64,000 nucleotides of DNA from Viridibacillus sp050279675 (GCF_050279675.1 NZ_JBNNUK010000018.1:5429-69428), one strand, 5' to 3'; positions 41,865 through 51,351 are shown, numbered from the stretch's first letter. The notes: a model not told the origin generated them from the sequence alone. A program made the numbers and translations.

Positions 41865-42569
41865 ATGGACTTTTTTCATGCACAAGAAACGCTTTCTGCA
41901 ATTCAATGGATTCTCCGAGCAATTGTCGCTTTTCTTTTTTTACTCATTACAGCGAAAGTTATGGGGCAACGTTCTATCTCTCAGTTGAGATTACTCGATT
42001 TTGCTATGGCAATATCTGTAGGGAATATTATTGCCCATCCCTTGTCTGATGAAGGATTAGGGATGAAGGGATCCATTATTTCTATGTCAACTTTAGTTGT
42101 TTTATATTCAGTTGGCGTATACTTGAGCCTTAAATGGGTCCCGTTTCGACATATAATAGATTCCTCACCATTCCCACTTATTAAGAATGGACAAATTGTT
42201 TCCAAAAACTTATCAAAGGCTAGGATTTCCATCGATTTACTTTTATCTGAATTAAGAAAAGAAAAAATAGAAGATATTCAAAAGGTTGCTCTAGCTTTAT
42301 GGGAGCCAGATGGAACTATTTCAAGCTTTTTATACCCTCAATATCAAACATTATCTCGAGCAGATATGAAGTTAGCACCTGAAGCCTTTTCTTTACCTAC
42401 CGTACTTATTAAAGAGGGTAAGATTGATTACTATGAATTGAAGAACTCAAATATTAATGAGGATTGGCTTAAAGACAGAGTCATATCCATGTTTAACGCA
42501 GATGTTAAAGATGTATTATTAGCAACAATAGATCAAAACGATAATTTGCAAGTGTTTCTGTACAACTGA
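41865..42569 (+). CDS. DUF421 membrane protein (YetF family)
   Basis: A 234-residue protein from ATG 41865 (GAGAGGATG upstream); an in-frame ATG at 41820 lacks a site. The N-terminal third has three hydrophobic helices, with the family motif AKVMGQRSISQLRLLDF between the first two. The C-terminal half is the soluble YetF/DUF421 module with RISIDLLLSELRKEKIEDI and ALWEPDGTISSFLYPQYQ. Some relatives are spore-membrane proteins, but no activity is firmly assigned. Confidence 0.87.
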   Translation: MDFFHAQETLSAIQWILRAIVAFLFLLITAKVMGQRSISQLRLLDFAMAISVGNIIAHPLSDEGLGMKGSIISMSTLVVLYSVGVYLSLKWVPFRHIIDSSPFPLIKNGQIVSKNLSKARISIDLLLSELRKEKIEDIQKVALALWEPDGTISSFLYPQYQTLSRADMKLAPEAFSLPTVLIKEGKIDYYELKNSNINEDWLKDRVISMFNADVKDVLLATIDQNDNLQVFLYN

Positions 42570-42603
42570 AGACGGTCATCCAAGTAATTCTCGTTGTGTT
42601 TAA

Positions 42604-42648
42604 AATAGATAGGGTTTTATCCAATATTTGTTGAAATCCCTATCTATT
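42604..42648. other. Strong stem-loop after the DUF421 gene
   Basis: Perfect 11-bp inverted repeat AATAGATAGGG / CCCTATCTATT around a 23-base loop. No T-run follows on the plus strand, so it is either a weak terminator or an RNA-stability element. Confidence 0.55.
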
Positions 42649-42784
42649 GAGATAAACATCGGAAACTAAAAAAGGAACAGCTACTATTAAAAGAATGTAA
42701 ATTTCAAATTAATATATATAAATTGGTATAAATGGTGTACCTTGTTAAATAGAATATAAGGATTGCTATTTAAGGAGGGTTATT

Positions 42785-45700
42785 GTGAAATCTATTATAA
42801 AAAAAGTAGTAGTAGTTTTAGCAAGCTTTGCATTGTTATTTTCACTAGTTAGTAGTTTAAAAGTAGATGCGAAAACTAAATCTATTGCAGCCAAATTGCA
42901 CTCGCTTAGCCAAAATGAAAGAACGTCCAAAATTGAAAAGACTGCGAATTATAGTGAAGACACAATTATTATTAAATATTCAAGTTCGCTAAGCGCTAGT
43001 GATCATCGCAAGGCTGGTGGTACAGTTGTAAACCAAATAAAAGGACTTAACTATGTAGCTGTTAAAGTTAGTAATAAGAACAAACTACAGCAAACTATTA
43101 AAAACTATCAAAAAAACAGTAAGGTAGTTTCTGTTGGTCTTAGTCCAAAATTTCAGCATGCGGGCTCAGTTGATCCGAAAATAAGTGATCAATATATGCA
43201 TAGCATTCTAAAAACAGCAGATGCCCAAAAGTTGGCGGGAAATAATCAAGTAAAGGTAGCGGTTATTGATACTGGAATTGACCGCAATCATCCGGAGTTA
43301 AAAGGGTCTATTCTTTCAAGTACAAACATTATTAATCCGATGAATCCGACAACTACTGACATACATGGAACTCACGTGGCTGGCATTATTGCAGCTAAAA
43401 AAGATAACGGTATCGGTGGCTATGGCATAAATCCGAATGTGAAGATTCTTTCTTATGATATTTTTGACGGAGATATGTGGACATTTGACTATACTATTGC
43501 AAATGCTATTTTAAAAGCTGTAGACCAAGGAGCGGACGTCATTAACATGAGTTTGCAGGGCTCTATGCCATCTACTGTTTTAGAAGAGGCTGTGGCAAAG
43601 GCAATTAGTAGTGGTGTGGTTGTCATTGCTGCAGCGGGAAATCAAGGTTCAGATATGCCAATTTATCCTGCTAAGTATGAAGGGGTAATTAGTGTAGGTT
43701 CTATCAATAGCGAAAAAAAATTAAGTGAGTTTTCATCTTACGGTGCATCTACTGATGTGGTAGCACCTGGTGAAAATATTTATGCACCTTTTTATGATGC
43801 ACAAAAGGGATCAACTTTTGCGAAGTTAAGTGGAACATCTATGGCTTCCCCTGTAGTTGCTGGAACAGCAGCATTGCTGTTATCCAAATATCCAACTTTA
43901 AAGCCGGCTGAAGTAGAATATATTTTAGAAAAAACAGCGACAGATTTAGGGGAGAAAGGGTTTGATCATAAATATGGAAATGGTCTCATCAACCCAGTTG
44001 CTGCAATGAAATTTGATGTGAAAAAGATTCCCTCTCTAGTGAAAGAGAAGTGGGGTGAAAAAGAAATTATAAAGAACGCTGAGCAGATTTCAATTCCTGC
44101 AAAAGTGAAGCATTCTTTTACAAAGCCTTCAGAACAAAAGTGGGTTAAAATTCCTGTAGAAAAGGGCGAATACATTCAAACTTCATTGATTGGTGCAAAG
44201 CAATATGATTATAAAATGAGTATTCATTTCTATGGTGATAATCAAAAGCAACTCTTGGATGTCAACGATGTGACGGAAGGGAAAACTGAAGGAAAGCTAA
44301 TTCAAGCACCCTTTAGTGGAACATTAGCAATTGGTGTAAAAGATGTGAATGGTAACTTTGATGTCTCAGGTCAAAATCAATCAAGTTTCACATTAATAGT
44401 TGATAAGGTAACTCAAATTCCAAAAACTGAGTCTACATTAGAAAATCCTATTAAAATAGATAAATGGCCATTTAACCAAGATAACCTTTATATGGCTGGT
44501 GAAAATGGTGATACAGATTACTTCCACTTTACATCAAAAGAAGCGCAATTTATGAAATTTGATGTTACAGGTATACCAGGAGTAGATATAAGTGCTGCTG
44601 TGTATGAAAAAGAGCAGCTATTCTCAGCAACATCAGAAGAATCAGCTACAGAAGAAATGCCAGCTTTATATATAAGTAATACGCACGGTATAGGAGAAGG
44701 AGAAACGCTATTATTCCAAACTGAACCTGAAAAAGAATATTATTTAAAAGTAACAAATAAAGGAACTTTTGGTTATGTTACTTTAGAACAGTTACTATCG
44801 GGTTTGGTTGGAGGTTTGGAAGAAAAAGAACCTGCGGGGTCTGCACTCCCATATAGCGTGAGCCTAGTCAGTAAGATTATTCCAGAAGATGAAGATCACT
44901 ATAGTTCTATGGATGATTCCACAATGATGAATGTACTAGCACAAAATGACTCAGAACGAATTAACTTATTAGAATCGGTAGCACTGCCATACGAATTAGG
45001 TGGAACCATTCAAGGCTATTTACAAAATACGATGGACCAAGACTGGTATAAATTGAATTCTACTAGCGCGGGTATTTATCAATTCCAATTACCAACGGCA
45101 AAAGATAGTATTCCAAATCTAGGATTGTATGAAGTATTACAAGACGAAGATGAAAATGGAAAACCTTATCAATTCTTATCTCTAGTCGCATCTAATGAGG
45201 ATTGGAGTTCATATGATGATTGGATCAAAAAGGAGTTTTTCGCTAGTTTAAAAGCAAATAAAACGTATTACTTATCCATAACTCCAAACTTTAATACGTA
45301 TCAAATTCCGTATGATGGCTATCAAGTAACTTCTAAGCTTGTCGTTAAAGACGCCGGTGATAGCTATGAAGAAAATGACCGCCCAGAGCAAGCAAAAGAT
45401 TTTCCGGCTTCTGGTGTGACCGCAAATTTCTCTACAGTGAATGATGTTGATACTTATTATTTCACTGCAAAAGAAAAAGCAATATACGGAGTGAAATTCT
45501 CCCGCACACCACTAACTTCTAAGCTAAAAGCTAAGTATCCAAAAGAGTTGTTGAGCCCATATTTAGGCCTCATGGAAATTACAGAGGACGTTAACAAAAA
45601 TCATAAAATAGATGATAAAGATATGGAATACAGAACGTACCTATTGAAAAATACTGCAGATGGAACGACAACAGGCTCCTTTGAAGCAAAAAAAGGCCAA

Positions 45701-46168
45701 TCCTATTTTGTCACTGTTTACGGTTTAGTTGAATCAAGTTCAGCAATTTCTTTATGGCCATATCAACTAAAAGTAGACTCAGTGAATAAAAAAGATGAAG
45801 ATTCCGGATCTAAAGTGAAAAATAACAATCCTTCTAAGCCTATCAAGCTACAGAAGAAAAGTAGCAAATTATATTCAACGACAGGGTACTTTAATACAGG
45901 ATATGAAAATGGTGATGAAGATTGGTATATTTATCAACCAACTAAAACAGAACAAGTGACGTTGACACTCGATGCTAGTCAAGAATTAGATGGTGTTATT
46001 GAAGTCTATCATAATGGAAAAAGAGTATCCAAATCGGATTTTTATGGGCAAGGAGATAAGGAAATTCTATCCTTGGAAATGACAAAAGGAACATACTATG
46101 TAAAGGTTCGAGATGGTCAAGGACGTGCATCAATTGACCCGTATACTTTGTCATTAAAAGTAAAGTAA
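42785..46168 (+). CDS. Secreted subtilisin-like serine protease (S8) with long C-terminal extension
   Basis: A 1127-residue exported protease. It starts with GTG 42785 after AAGGAGGG. A signal peptide (residues about 1-29) is followed by an I9-type propeptide region (to about residue 120). The S8 catalytic triad is Asp162 (VAVIDTGID), His197 (DIHGTHVAG) and Ser352 (GTSMASP). From about residue 440 the chain contains at least three pre-peptidase C-terminal-like beta segments, each with a DxDxYxF-like motif (NGDTDYFHF, DQDWYKL, DVDTYYF, DEDWYIY). No SLH or LPXTG anchor is evident. Monocistronic, with a terminator. Confidence 0.92.
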   Translation: MKSIIKKVVVVLASFALLFSLVSSLKVDAKTKSIAAKLHSLSQNERTSKIEKTANYSEDTIIIKYSSSLSASDHRKAGGTVVNQIKGLNYVAVKVSNKNKLQQTIKNYQKNSKVVSVGLSPKFQHAGSVDPKISDQYMHSILKTADAQKLAGNNQVKVAVIDTGIDRNHPELKGSILSSTNIINPMNPTTTDIHGTHVAGIIAAKKDNGIGGYGINPNVKILSYDIFDGDMWTFDYTIANAILKAVDQGADVINMSLQGSMPSTVLEEAVAKAISSGVVVIAAAGNQGSDMPIYPAKYEGVISVGSINSEKKLSEFSSYGASTDVVAPGENIYAPFYDAQKGSTFAKLSGTSMASPVVAGTAALLLSKYPTLKPAEVEYILEKTATDLGEKGFDHKYGNGLINPVAAMKFDVKKIPSLVKEKWGEKEIIKNAEQISIPAKVKHSFTKPSEQKWVKIPVEKGEYIQTSLIGAKQYDYKMSIHFYGDNQKQLLDVNDVTEGKTEGKLIQAPFSGTLAIGVKDVNGNFDVSGQNQSSFTLIVDKVTQIPKTESTLENPIKIDKWPFNQDNLYMAGENGDTDYFHFTSKEAQFMKFDVTGIPGVDISAAVYEKEQLFSATSEESATEEMPALYISNTHGIGEGETLLFQTEPEKEYYLKVTNKGTFGYVTLEQLLSGLVGGLEEKEPAGSALPYSVSLVSKIIPEDEDHYSSMDDSTMMNVLAQNDSERINLLESVALPYELGGTIQGYLQNTMDQDWYKLNSTSAGIYQFQLPTAKDSIPNLGLYEVLQDEDENGKPYQFLSLVASNEDWSSYDDWIKKEFFASLKANKTYYLSITPNFNTYQIPYDGYQVTSKLVVKDAGDSYEENDRPEQAKDFPASGVTANFSTVNDVDTYYFTAKEKAIYGVKFSRTPLTSKLKAKYPKELLSPYLGLMEITEDVNKNHKIDDKDMEYRTYLLKNTADGTTTGSFEAKKGQSYFVTVYGLVESSSAISLWPYQLKVDSVNKKDEDSGSKVKNNNPSKPIKLQKKSSKLYSTTGYFNTGYENGDEDWYIYQPTKTEQVTLTLDASQELDGVIEVYHNGKRVSKSDFYGQGDKEILSLEMTKGTYYVKVRDGQGRASIDPYTLSLKVK

Positions 46169-46176
46169 GAAAGTAG

Positions 46177-46225
46177 AGGTGATTCCTAAAGTCGTTTCCA
46201 AGCGATTTTTAGGAGTCACCTTTTT
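46177..46225 (+). terminator. Terminator after the subtilase gene
   Basis: AGGTGATTCCTAAA pairs with TTTAGGAGTCACCT (one mismatch), followed by T's. Confidence 0.88.
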
Positions 46226-46373
46226 ATGTTATTGCTGCAACAAAACTCATTAAAGAATAGAAAAGTGTGTATTCTCTCCGTCTTCGTTGTTGAAAAACTG
46301 TTCTTTATCATTGATATTGATTAAAATAATTATAGTCCCTTAATATATACAGAACTGGAATGGTGAACAAGTC

Positions 46374-47249
46374 TTGAAAACATTTAAAAAAGTTTATGTA
46401 GAAATTACAAGCGTCTGTAATCTGGCGTGTAGCTTCTGTCCGCCAACGAGTCGTAAGGCGAATATTATTAAGCTAGATGCATTCAATAATATACTTGATC
46501 AGATCAGACCGCATACGAAATATATTTACCTACATGTGAAAGGAGAACCTCTTTTACATAATAAAATCGACCAATTACTTGATGCAGCACATGCTAAAGG
46601 GTTTAAAGTGAATATCACGACAAATGGAACACTGATTAAAAAGAATCGAGAGAAATTATTAGGAAAGCCTGCGCTACGTCAAATCAACTTCTCATTACAT
46701 AGCTTTGACGGACATGAGGGGTCAGAGAATCGCGAAAAATACTTAGGAGATATTCTTGAATTTGTGCGTGATGCGGCGGAACATAACATCATCATATCGT
46801 ACCGATTATGGAATCTACAAAAAGATCAGGTTACCGATTTAGAGAAAAGAAGAAACCGTGAAACATTAGATATATTGGAGCAGGAATATAATTTAGACTT
46901 TAAAATTGAAGAAAAAGTACAGCCAGGAAAAGGTGTTAAAATTACCAATCGTGTTTATTTAAATCAAGATCATGAATTTCAATGGCCTAGCTTGCAAGCC
47001 CCTGAGGACGAAGGGAAAGGATTTTGCCACGCACTTCGCAGTCAAGCAGCGATTCTTGTTGACGGTACCGTTGTCCCATGTTGCCTAGATGGAGAAGGAG
47101 TCATAAATTTAGGTAATATTAATAACACACCATTCTCTGAAATTGTAGAAAGCGAGAGAGCCAATAACCTCTTTGACGGATTTACTAGAAGAGAAGCAGT
47201 TGAAGAATTATGCAGGAAGTGTGGCTTTAGACAGAAATTTGGAATGTAA
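46374..47249 (+). CDS. Radical SAM/SPASM-type protein
   Basis: A 291-residue enzyme starting with TTG at 46374. The radical SAM 4Fe-4S motif CNLACSFC uses Cys15, Cys19 and Cys22. A C-terminal SPASM-like half carries further Cys residues (GFCHALRS, VVPCCLDGEGVINLGN, ELCRKCGFR). SPASM enzymes often modify ribosomal peptides or activate sulfatases, but no precursor peptide, sulfatase or export gene is adjacent. The substrate is unknown. The ribosome binding site is weak. Confidence 0.85.
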   Translation: MKTFKKVYVEITSVCNLACSFCPPTSRKANIIKLDAFNNILDQIRPHTKYIYLHVKGEPLLHNKIDQLLDAAHAKGFKVNITTNGTLIKKNREKLLGKPALRQINFSLHSFDGHEGSENREKYLGDILEFVRDAAEHNIIISYRLWNLQKDQVTDLEKRRNRETLDILEQEYNLDFKIEEKVQPGKGVKITNRVYLNQDHEFQWPSLQAPEDEGKGFCHALRSQAAILVDGTVVPCCLDGEGVINLGNINNTPFSEIVESERANNLFDGFTRREAVEELCRKCGFRQKFGM

Positions 47250-47309
47250 GAGCAATTAGCTTCAAAGGATTTTAAGCTTATAGAATTTCAGCTGCAGGCA
47301 ATATAAAAA

Positions 47310-47336
47310 AACATCTCTTGTGAGATGTTTTTTTTT
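47310..47336 (+). terminator. Terminator after the radical SAM gene
   Basis: AACATCTC / GAGATGTT stem with a 4-base loop and a seven-T tail. Confidence 0.9.
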
Positions 47337-47349
47337 GGGGAATTTGTTT

Positions 47350-47473
47350 GAGTGAGTTAAAAGAAAGCTCGAGTGAATCAAAAAAGCACATCAGTAGGAT
47401 AAATGCGTTCGAGTGGATCAAAAGAATGCACGAGTAGATCAAATAAGAGAGCGAGTAAGTTAAAAGCAATCAA
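47350..47473. repeat. Degenerate 21-bp tandem repeat, six copies
   Basis: Units begin at 47350, 47371, 47392, 47411, 47432 and 47453. Each starts with GAGTRRRTYAAA-like sequence (GAGTGAGTTAAAAG, GAGTGAATCAAAAA, CAGTAGGATAAATG, GAGTGGATCAAAAG, GAGTAGATCAAATA, GAGTAAGTTAAAAG). The period is 21 except for one 19-base unit. It fills most of the 421-base space before the aminotransferase gene and is not coding in any convincing frame. Confidence 0.75.
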
Positions 47474-47670
47474 AAGTAAGACAATTATAATAATAAAATA
47501 GAATTTTTCTACTCCAGTTAATCTATAAGTACAAAGAACCCAATCTAGTTAAACTGTAAATTTACCTTGATTCACGATAAAATATTGACAATTCACAATG
47601 TTACGTGATTTGCTATGATAATATAAAAAGATAAACGGAATATAGTAGAAGTAGTTTAGAAGGAGAATTG

Positions 47671-48843
47671 ATGAAGATGCAAATTTTTTCAGATAGAGTA
47701 TTACAAGCAGATAGTTCTTTTATAAAAGATATTTTAAGTTTGACTGAGGTAGAAGATATTATTTCATTTGCAGGAGGGTTACCAAACCCTATTTCATTCC
47801 CAATGAAAGAGTTCCAAGAATCGATTAATCGTGTTTTACAAGATTCTGGCGACAAGGTATTCCAGTATTCAGGGACTCAAGGATATTTACCATTACGACA
47901 ATGGATTGCAGACCGTTATAAAAAACGATTTGGCATGGATGTTACAGCAGATGATATTTTAATTACAACTGGTTCACAACAAGGACTAGATTTAATGGGA
48001 AAAGCTTTAGTTAATAAGGGGGATAAAGTAGCTGTAGAAAGCCCTTGTTATCTTGCTGCTATTCAAACCTTTGCACTTTTTGAACCTGAGTTTTTACCAA
48101 TAAGCCTTGAAGATGACGGCTTAAATTTAGAAGAACTTGAAGCTACTTTACAAAATAACGATGTGAAATTATTGTATACAGTCCCTAATTTCCAAAATCC
48201 CACAGGTTTAACTTACTCAAAAGTGAAACGTGAGGCAATTTTTGAAATCATCAAGAAGACGAATACAGTCTTAATTGAAGACGATCCGTATGGTGAACTT
48301 CGTTTTGAAGGAGAATCATTACCTTACATTGCAGGTGGTAAAACGGAAAATAGTGTACTATTTGGCTCTTTTTCTAAAACGTTATCACCAGGTATGCGTA
48401 TTGGTTATTTATGTACAAAAAATAAAGAGCTAATGGGCCATTTAATCGGAGCGAAACAATCATCTGATTTACATACCAATGTACTTGCGCAATATGCTAT
48501 ATATGATTATTTAACGAATAATGATTATGAAGCGCACATTAGCAAAATTACAGCACTATATAAACAACAGTGTGATGCTATGATAGCGGCGATGGAAAAA
48601 TATTTACCCGCTCATGTGACGTTCACAAAACCAGAGGGCGGTATGTTTTTATGGGCAGATTTGGGAGAAGGGGTCTCTTCAGTAGAAGTATTTAAACGAG
48701 CAACTGAGAAGAAGGTGGCTTTCGTTCCTGGCGATCCATTCTATACGAATATTAAAGGAGCAGGAACTTTGCGCCTTAATTATACGAATTCTGATCCAGA
48801 AACAATTGAAGAAGGTATCAAAAGACTGGCTTCTGTTTTATAA
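47671..48843 (+). CDS. PLP-dependent aminotransferase (fold type I, 2-aminoadipate/MocR-like catalytic domain)
   Basis: A 390-residue class I/II aminotransferase without a DNA-binding domain. ATG 47671 is preferred (AAGGAG 5 bases upstream); TTG 47668 and ATG 47677 are alternatives. Features are FAGGLPNPISFP near residue 32, the PLP-phosphate region TTGSQQGLDLMGKAL, PNFQNPTG near residue 173, EDDPYGELRF, and the PLP lysine Lys236 in SFSKTLSPGMRIGYL. Relatives act on aromatic amino acids or 2-aminoadipate; the substrate here is not determined. Monocistronic, with a terminator. Confidence 0.9.
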   Translation: MKMQIFSDRVLQADSSFIKDILSLTEVEDIISFAGGLPNPISFPMKEFQESINRVLQDSGDKVFQYSGTQGYLPLRQWIADRYKKRFGMDVTADDILITTGSQQGLDLMGKALVNKGDKVAVESPCYLAAIQTFALFEPEFLPISLEDDGLNLEELEATLQNNDVKLLYTVPNFQNPTGLTYSKVKREAIFEIIKKTNTVLIEDDPYGELRFEGESLPYIAGGKTENSVLFGSFSKTLSPGMRIGYLCTKNKELMGHLIGAKQSSDLHTNVLAQYAIYDYLTNNDYEAHISKITALYKQQCDAMIAAMEKYLPAHVTFTKPEGGMFLWADLGEGVSSVEVFKRATEKKVAFVPGDPFYTNIKGAGTLRLNYTNSDPETIEEGIKRLASVL

Positions 48844-48887
48844 AGAAAACAAGAATTTTAATAAGGCAAGTACTATTAGCCAAATAG

Positions 48888-48936
48888 AAGAAGGTAGAAC
48901 CTTAGGAGATAGATCTGGTTCTGCCTTCTTTTTTTG
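48888..48936 (+). terminator. Terminator after the aminotransferase gene
   Basis: GAAGGTAGAACC pairs with GGTTCTGCCTTC (near-perfect), followed by seven T. Confidence 0.92.
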
Positions 48937-48975
48937 GGTCAAATAAAGAAAGTTAGAAAAGTATGGTAAAATTCG

Positions 48976-49005
48976 TTGACAATTTGTGACGAAATTGTGT
49001 ACAAT
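48976..49005 (+). promoter_or_regulatory. Promoter of the small membrane protein gene
   Basis: Consensus TTGACA, an 18-base spacer and TACAAT. An inverted repeat, TTGTGACGAA (48984-48993) with TTCGTCACAA (49021-49030), brackets the -10 region. Confidence 0.7.
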
Positions 49006-49065
49006 GTATTAAGACACATATTCGTCACAATTATAATAAGATGTTTGAAAATTGGGGGATTCACA

Positions 49066-49260
49066 ATGAACTTTTCAGATGTGGTTTTAATCGCTATTGC
49101 ATGTATGAGTATTCCACTCATAGTTGCTATTTTTACGGACATTTTCTATGCACAGAAGAAACAAAGTCAATTTTCGTTACGACGTATGTCTTTATGGTAC
49201 ATTTTATTTTTTGGCATTTCTTTCATACCATCCATTTTTTTAGTTATACCGAACTCATAA
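49066..49260 (+). CDS. Small two-span membrane protein, function unknown
   Basis: A 64-residue hydrophobic protein from ATG 49066, with GGGGGA 6 bases upstream. Two helices (residues about 5-27 and 43-61) flank a polar loop with AQKKQSQFSLRR. I do not recognise the family. It has a consensus promoter with a dyad operator and a strong terminator, so it is a clean monocistronic unit. Confidence 0.7.
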   Translation: MNFSDVVLIAIACMSIPLIVAIFTDIFYAQKKQSQFSLRRMSLWYILFFGISFIPSIFLVIPNS

Positions 49261-49269
49261 TTTATTTCA

Positions 49270-49301
49270 AAGTCTTCCGATTGGAAGACTTCTTTTTTTT
49301 T
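49270..49301 (+). terminator. Terminator after the small membrane protein gene
   Basis: AAGTCTTCC / GGAAGACTT with a 4-base loop and nine T. Confidence 0.93.
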
Positions 49302-49468
49302 GTACCTGAATGATGGCCAATTAAACTTTTGAAAATATAAATTCCATAATAATTACATAAATTACTTGAAATTACCAATTGAATTTATGATACTAAAGAT
49401 AGAACAGATTGAACAAAGGTATAGCTTATGTATTTATTATTTGAACTAGGCAGAAAAGGAGTTTATAA

Positions 49469-50731
49469 ATGAAGAAATATGTAATGTGGCTCTGCGTGCT
49501 AATGTTTTTAGTAGCTTGTTCTAAAGGAGAAAGTCCAGAGGTTAAGAAAGGTGTGAATGATGATATGTTAGGACAATGGCAAGGAAATATTGAGCTTCCG
49601 CAAGCACCTTTAGAAATTATTTTATCGCTTAAAGAGATAAGTGGCACTTTATCTGTTCCTGCACAAGGGGTAAAGAACTATCCATTTAAAGAAGTTTCAT
49701 ATGACGGCAATAAAGTTTCGATTACAATCGATTTACAAGGTTCGAATATCGAAATAGAAGGTAAGTTACAAGATAATTTGATTACAGGAACATTTAAGCA
49801 AAATGGTAATGCACTACCTATTGAATTAACTCCCTACAAAGAGGAGAAGGCAAGTTACGAATCCATTAATATCTCAGTTAACGGAGGGAATCTAAAGGCA
49901 GCTTTGCAACATCCTGAAAAGGAAGGTTCATATCCGCTGGCGATTATAATAGCAGGGTCTGGTCCGACTGACAAAGATGGAAATACTATAGGTGCTGGTA
50001 AAAATAATAGCTTGAAAATGCTAGCTGAAGACCTAGCTAAACAAGGGATTGCATCCATTCGTTATGATAAAAGAGGAATTGGCGATAATGCGCCATTAAC
50101 AAAAAAAGAAGAGGATTTATCAATAGAACAATATGTAGAAGACGTTAATCAAGTTATTAAATACGCAATATCAGAAAATAAATTTAAAAGTATTCATATT
50201 ATTGGTCATAGTGAGGGTTCTTTAATAGGCATGCTAGCAGCACAGAATAGCGACATTGCTTCGTTTACTTCACTAGCAGGTGCAGGACGTCCAGCAGATG
50301 ATATATTGCTCGAACAGTTAGAAGGCAAATTAACATCGGATCTTACAAAAGAAACTACTGAAATCCTAGCATCATTAAAAGAAGGTAAGTCTGTAGCAAC
50401 CATATCAACAGCATTACAATCATTATTTAGACCATCTGTTCAGCCGTATCTTATGTCTTGGCTAAAGTATGATCCAGCTAAGAGCATTCAAAAAGTAACA
50501 GCACCTGTCTTAATCATTCAAGGAGCACACGATATTCAAGTTCCAGTAAGTGATGCGAAAATATTAAAAGCGAATAAAGAAGAGGCTAAACTAATAATTG
50601 TAAACAAGATGAATCATATTCTAAAAGATGCACCAGAGGAGATAAAGGGAAATATGGCTACTTATTCAGATCCAACACTTCCGCTATCTACAGAATTAGT
50701 TGAGGCGATTACAGAATTTATACAGAAGTAG
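49469..50731 (+). CDS. Alpha/beta-hydrolase lipoprotein
   Basis: A 420-residue surface lipoprotein with a signal ending in MFLVAC (Cys17). Residues about 30-125 form a beta-rich DUF3887-like or lipid-binding-type N-terminal module, and residues about 130-418 are an alpha/beta hydrolase. The hydrolase has the oxyanion segment IIAGSGPTDKDGN, the nucleophile Ser248 in IGHSEGS, an acid in QGAHDIQVP and His in MNHILKD. It is like the esterase/lysophospholipase-type hydrolases found in Gram-positives. The substrate is unknown. Confidence 0.88.
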   Translation: MKKYVMWLCVLMFLVACSKGESPEVKKGVNDDMLGQWQGNIELPQAPLEIILSLKEISGTLSVPAQGVKNYPFKEVSYDGNKVSITIDLQGSNIEIEGKLQDNLITGTFKQNGNALPIELTPYKEEKASYESINISVNGGNLKAALQHPEKEGSYPLAIIIAGSGPTDKDGNTIGAGKNNSLKMLAEDLAKQGIASIRYDKRGIGDNAPLTKKEEDLSIEQYVEDVNQVIKYAISENKFKSIHIIGHSEGSLIGMLAAQNSDIASFTSLAGAGRPADDILLEQLEGKLTSDLTKETTEILASLKEGKSVATISTALQSLFRPSVQPYLMSWLKYDPAKSIQKVTAPVLIIQGAHDIQVPVSDAKILKANKEEAKLIIVNKMNHILKDAPEEIKGNMATYSDPTLPLSTELVEAITEFIQK

Positions 50732-50806
50732 ATGTACAGCTTTATAGAAATAAAGTATAGAATGGCATTTGTAGAGATTTATACTACAGAATTGTATTAT
50801 TACGAT

Positions 50807-50940
50807 AGTAAAACATAATATAAAAAGACTGAACGCTGCGAACGTTCAGTCTAGTGACTAGTAACCGCAGATGAAGCGGTTGGTCCGAGGTCAGAAATAA
50901 CCGTCAAACCTTATGTGGAGGGGACGATTATTTCTTTTTT
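50807..50940 (+). ncRNA. Type I antitoxin RNA, copy A (RatA-like)
   Basis: A probable untranslated RNA convergent with the toxin gene. A -10-like TATTAT at 50795-50800 suggests a start near 50807, with a weak -35. It contains the hairpin ACTGAACG/CGTTCAGT, a CCGC/GCGG hairpin, and a terminator AATAACCGTC (50896-50905) / GACGATTATT (50923-50932) ending in a T-run to 50940. Its 3' end overlaps the 3' end of the toxin reading frame, as in the txpA/ratA system of B. subtilis. A second, nearly identical copy lies at 52642-52772. Confidence 0.65.
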
Positions 50941-51035
50941 AATACAAAAAAGAGTACCGACAACAAAACTGAAACGAATGCTATCCATCCAACTGAGAGT
51001 TGAATCAATAAGCTTATTATTTCGTAAGTTGTCAA
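50928..51035 (-). CDS. Holin-like type I toxin (TxpA / Hol-Tox family)
   Basis: A 35-residue single-span hydrophobic peptide read from TTG 51035 on the minus strand, 6 bases after GGGGGTG. It begins TTYEIISLLIQLS, continues through one helix to LLSVLFFVL and ends in KKK. The TTYE opening, helix and poly-Lys tail are typical of putative holin-like toxins of Bacillales. The reading frame's 3' end overlaps the terminator T-run of the antitoxin RNA. The expected role is membrane damage when unpaired from the RNA. Confidence 0.75.
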   Translation of the reverse strand: MTTYEIISLLIQLSVGWIAFVSVLLSVLFFVLKKK

Positions 51036-51351
51036 TAGTATCACCCCCAATCCCTTGGAAGTGACCAACCGTCCAGCCTGCACAACTAGTTATCTTTATT
51101 TTACCAGATAAGGGATTTTCGTTCTAATATTTCCCTTTAATATTCATGTAATGGTATAATTTAGGTATATTGATATGGTGAACCAACATGTTTATTGTGA
51201 CATATGGTTTCCTTAAAATGGGAATCTGATGACAAGTGAAAAAAGTGGAATTATATGATGTGAATTAATTTATTGCAGACTATGTTGTAAATAAAGGTAG
51301 GTTTGAAAACGCGGAGTAAAAATACTATTTCTTAAATTGGAGGAATATAAG

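Noticed and set aside
47278..47469. A 63-codon minus-strand frame across the 21-bp repeats
   Set aside because: The open frame is a by-product of a repeat length divisible by three. No start signal was found.
47350..47473. CRISPR-like array
   Set aside because: Units are 21 bp, degenerate and directly tandem, without unique spacers, and no cas genes are nearby.
49041..49313. Alternative 90-codon frame overlapping the small membrane protein gene
   Set aside because: It has no ribosome binding site and runs through the terminator T-run, whereas the frame from 49066 stops just before the terminator.
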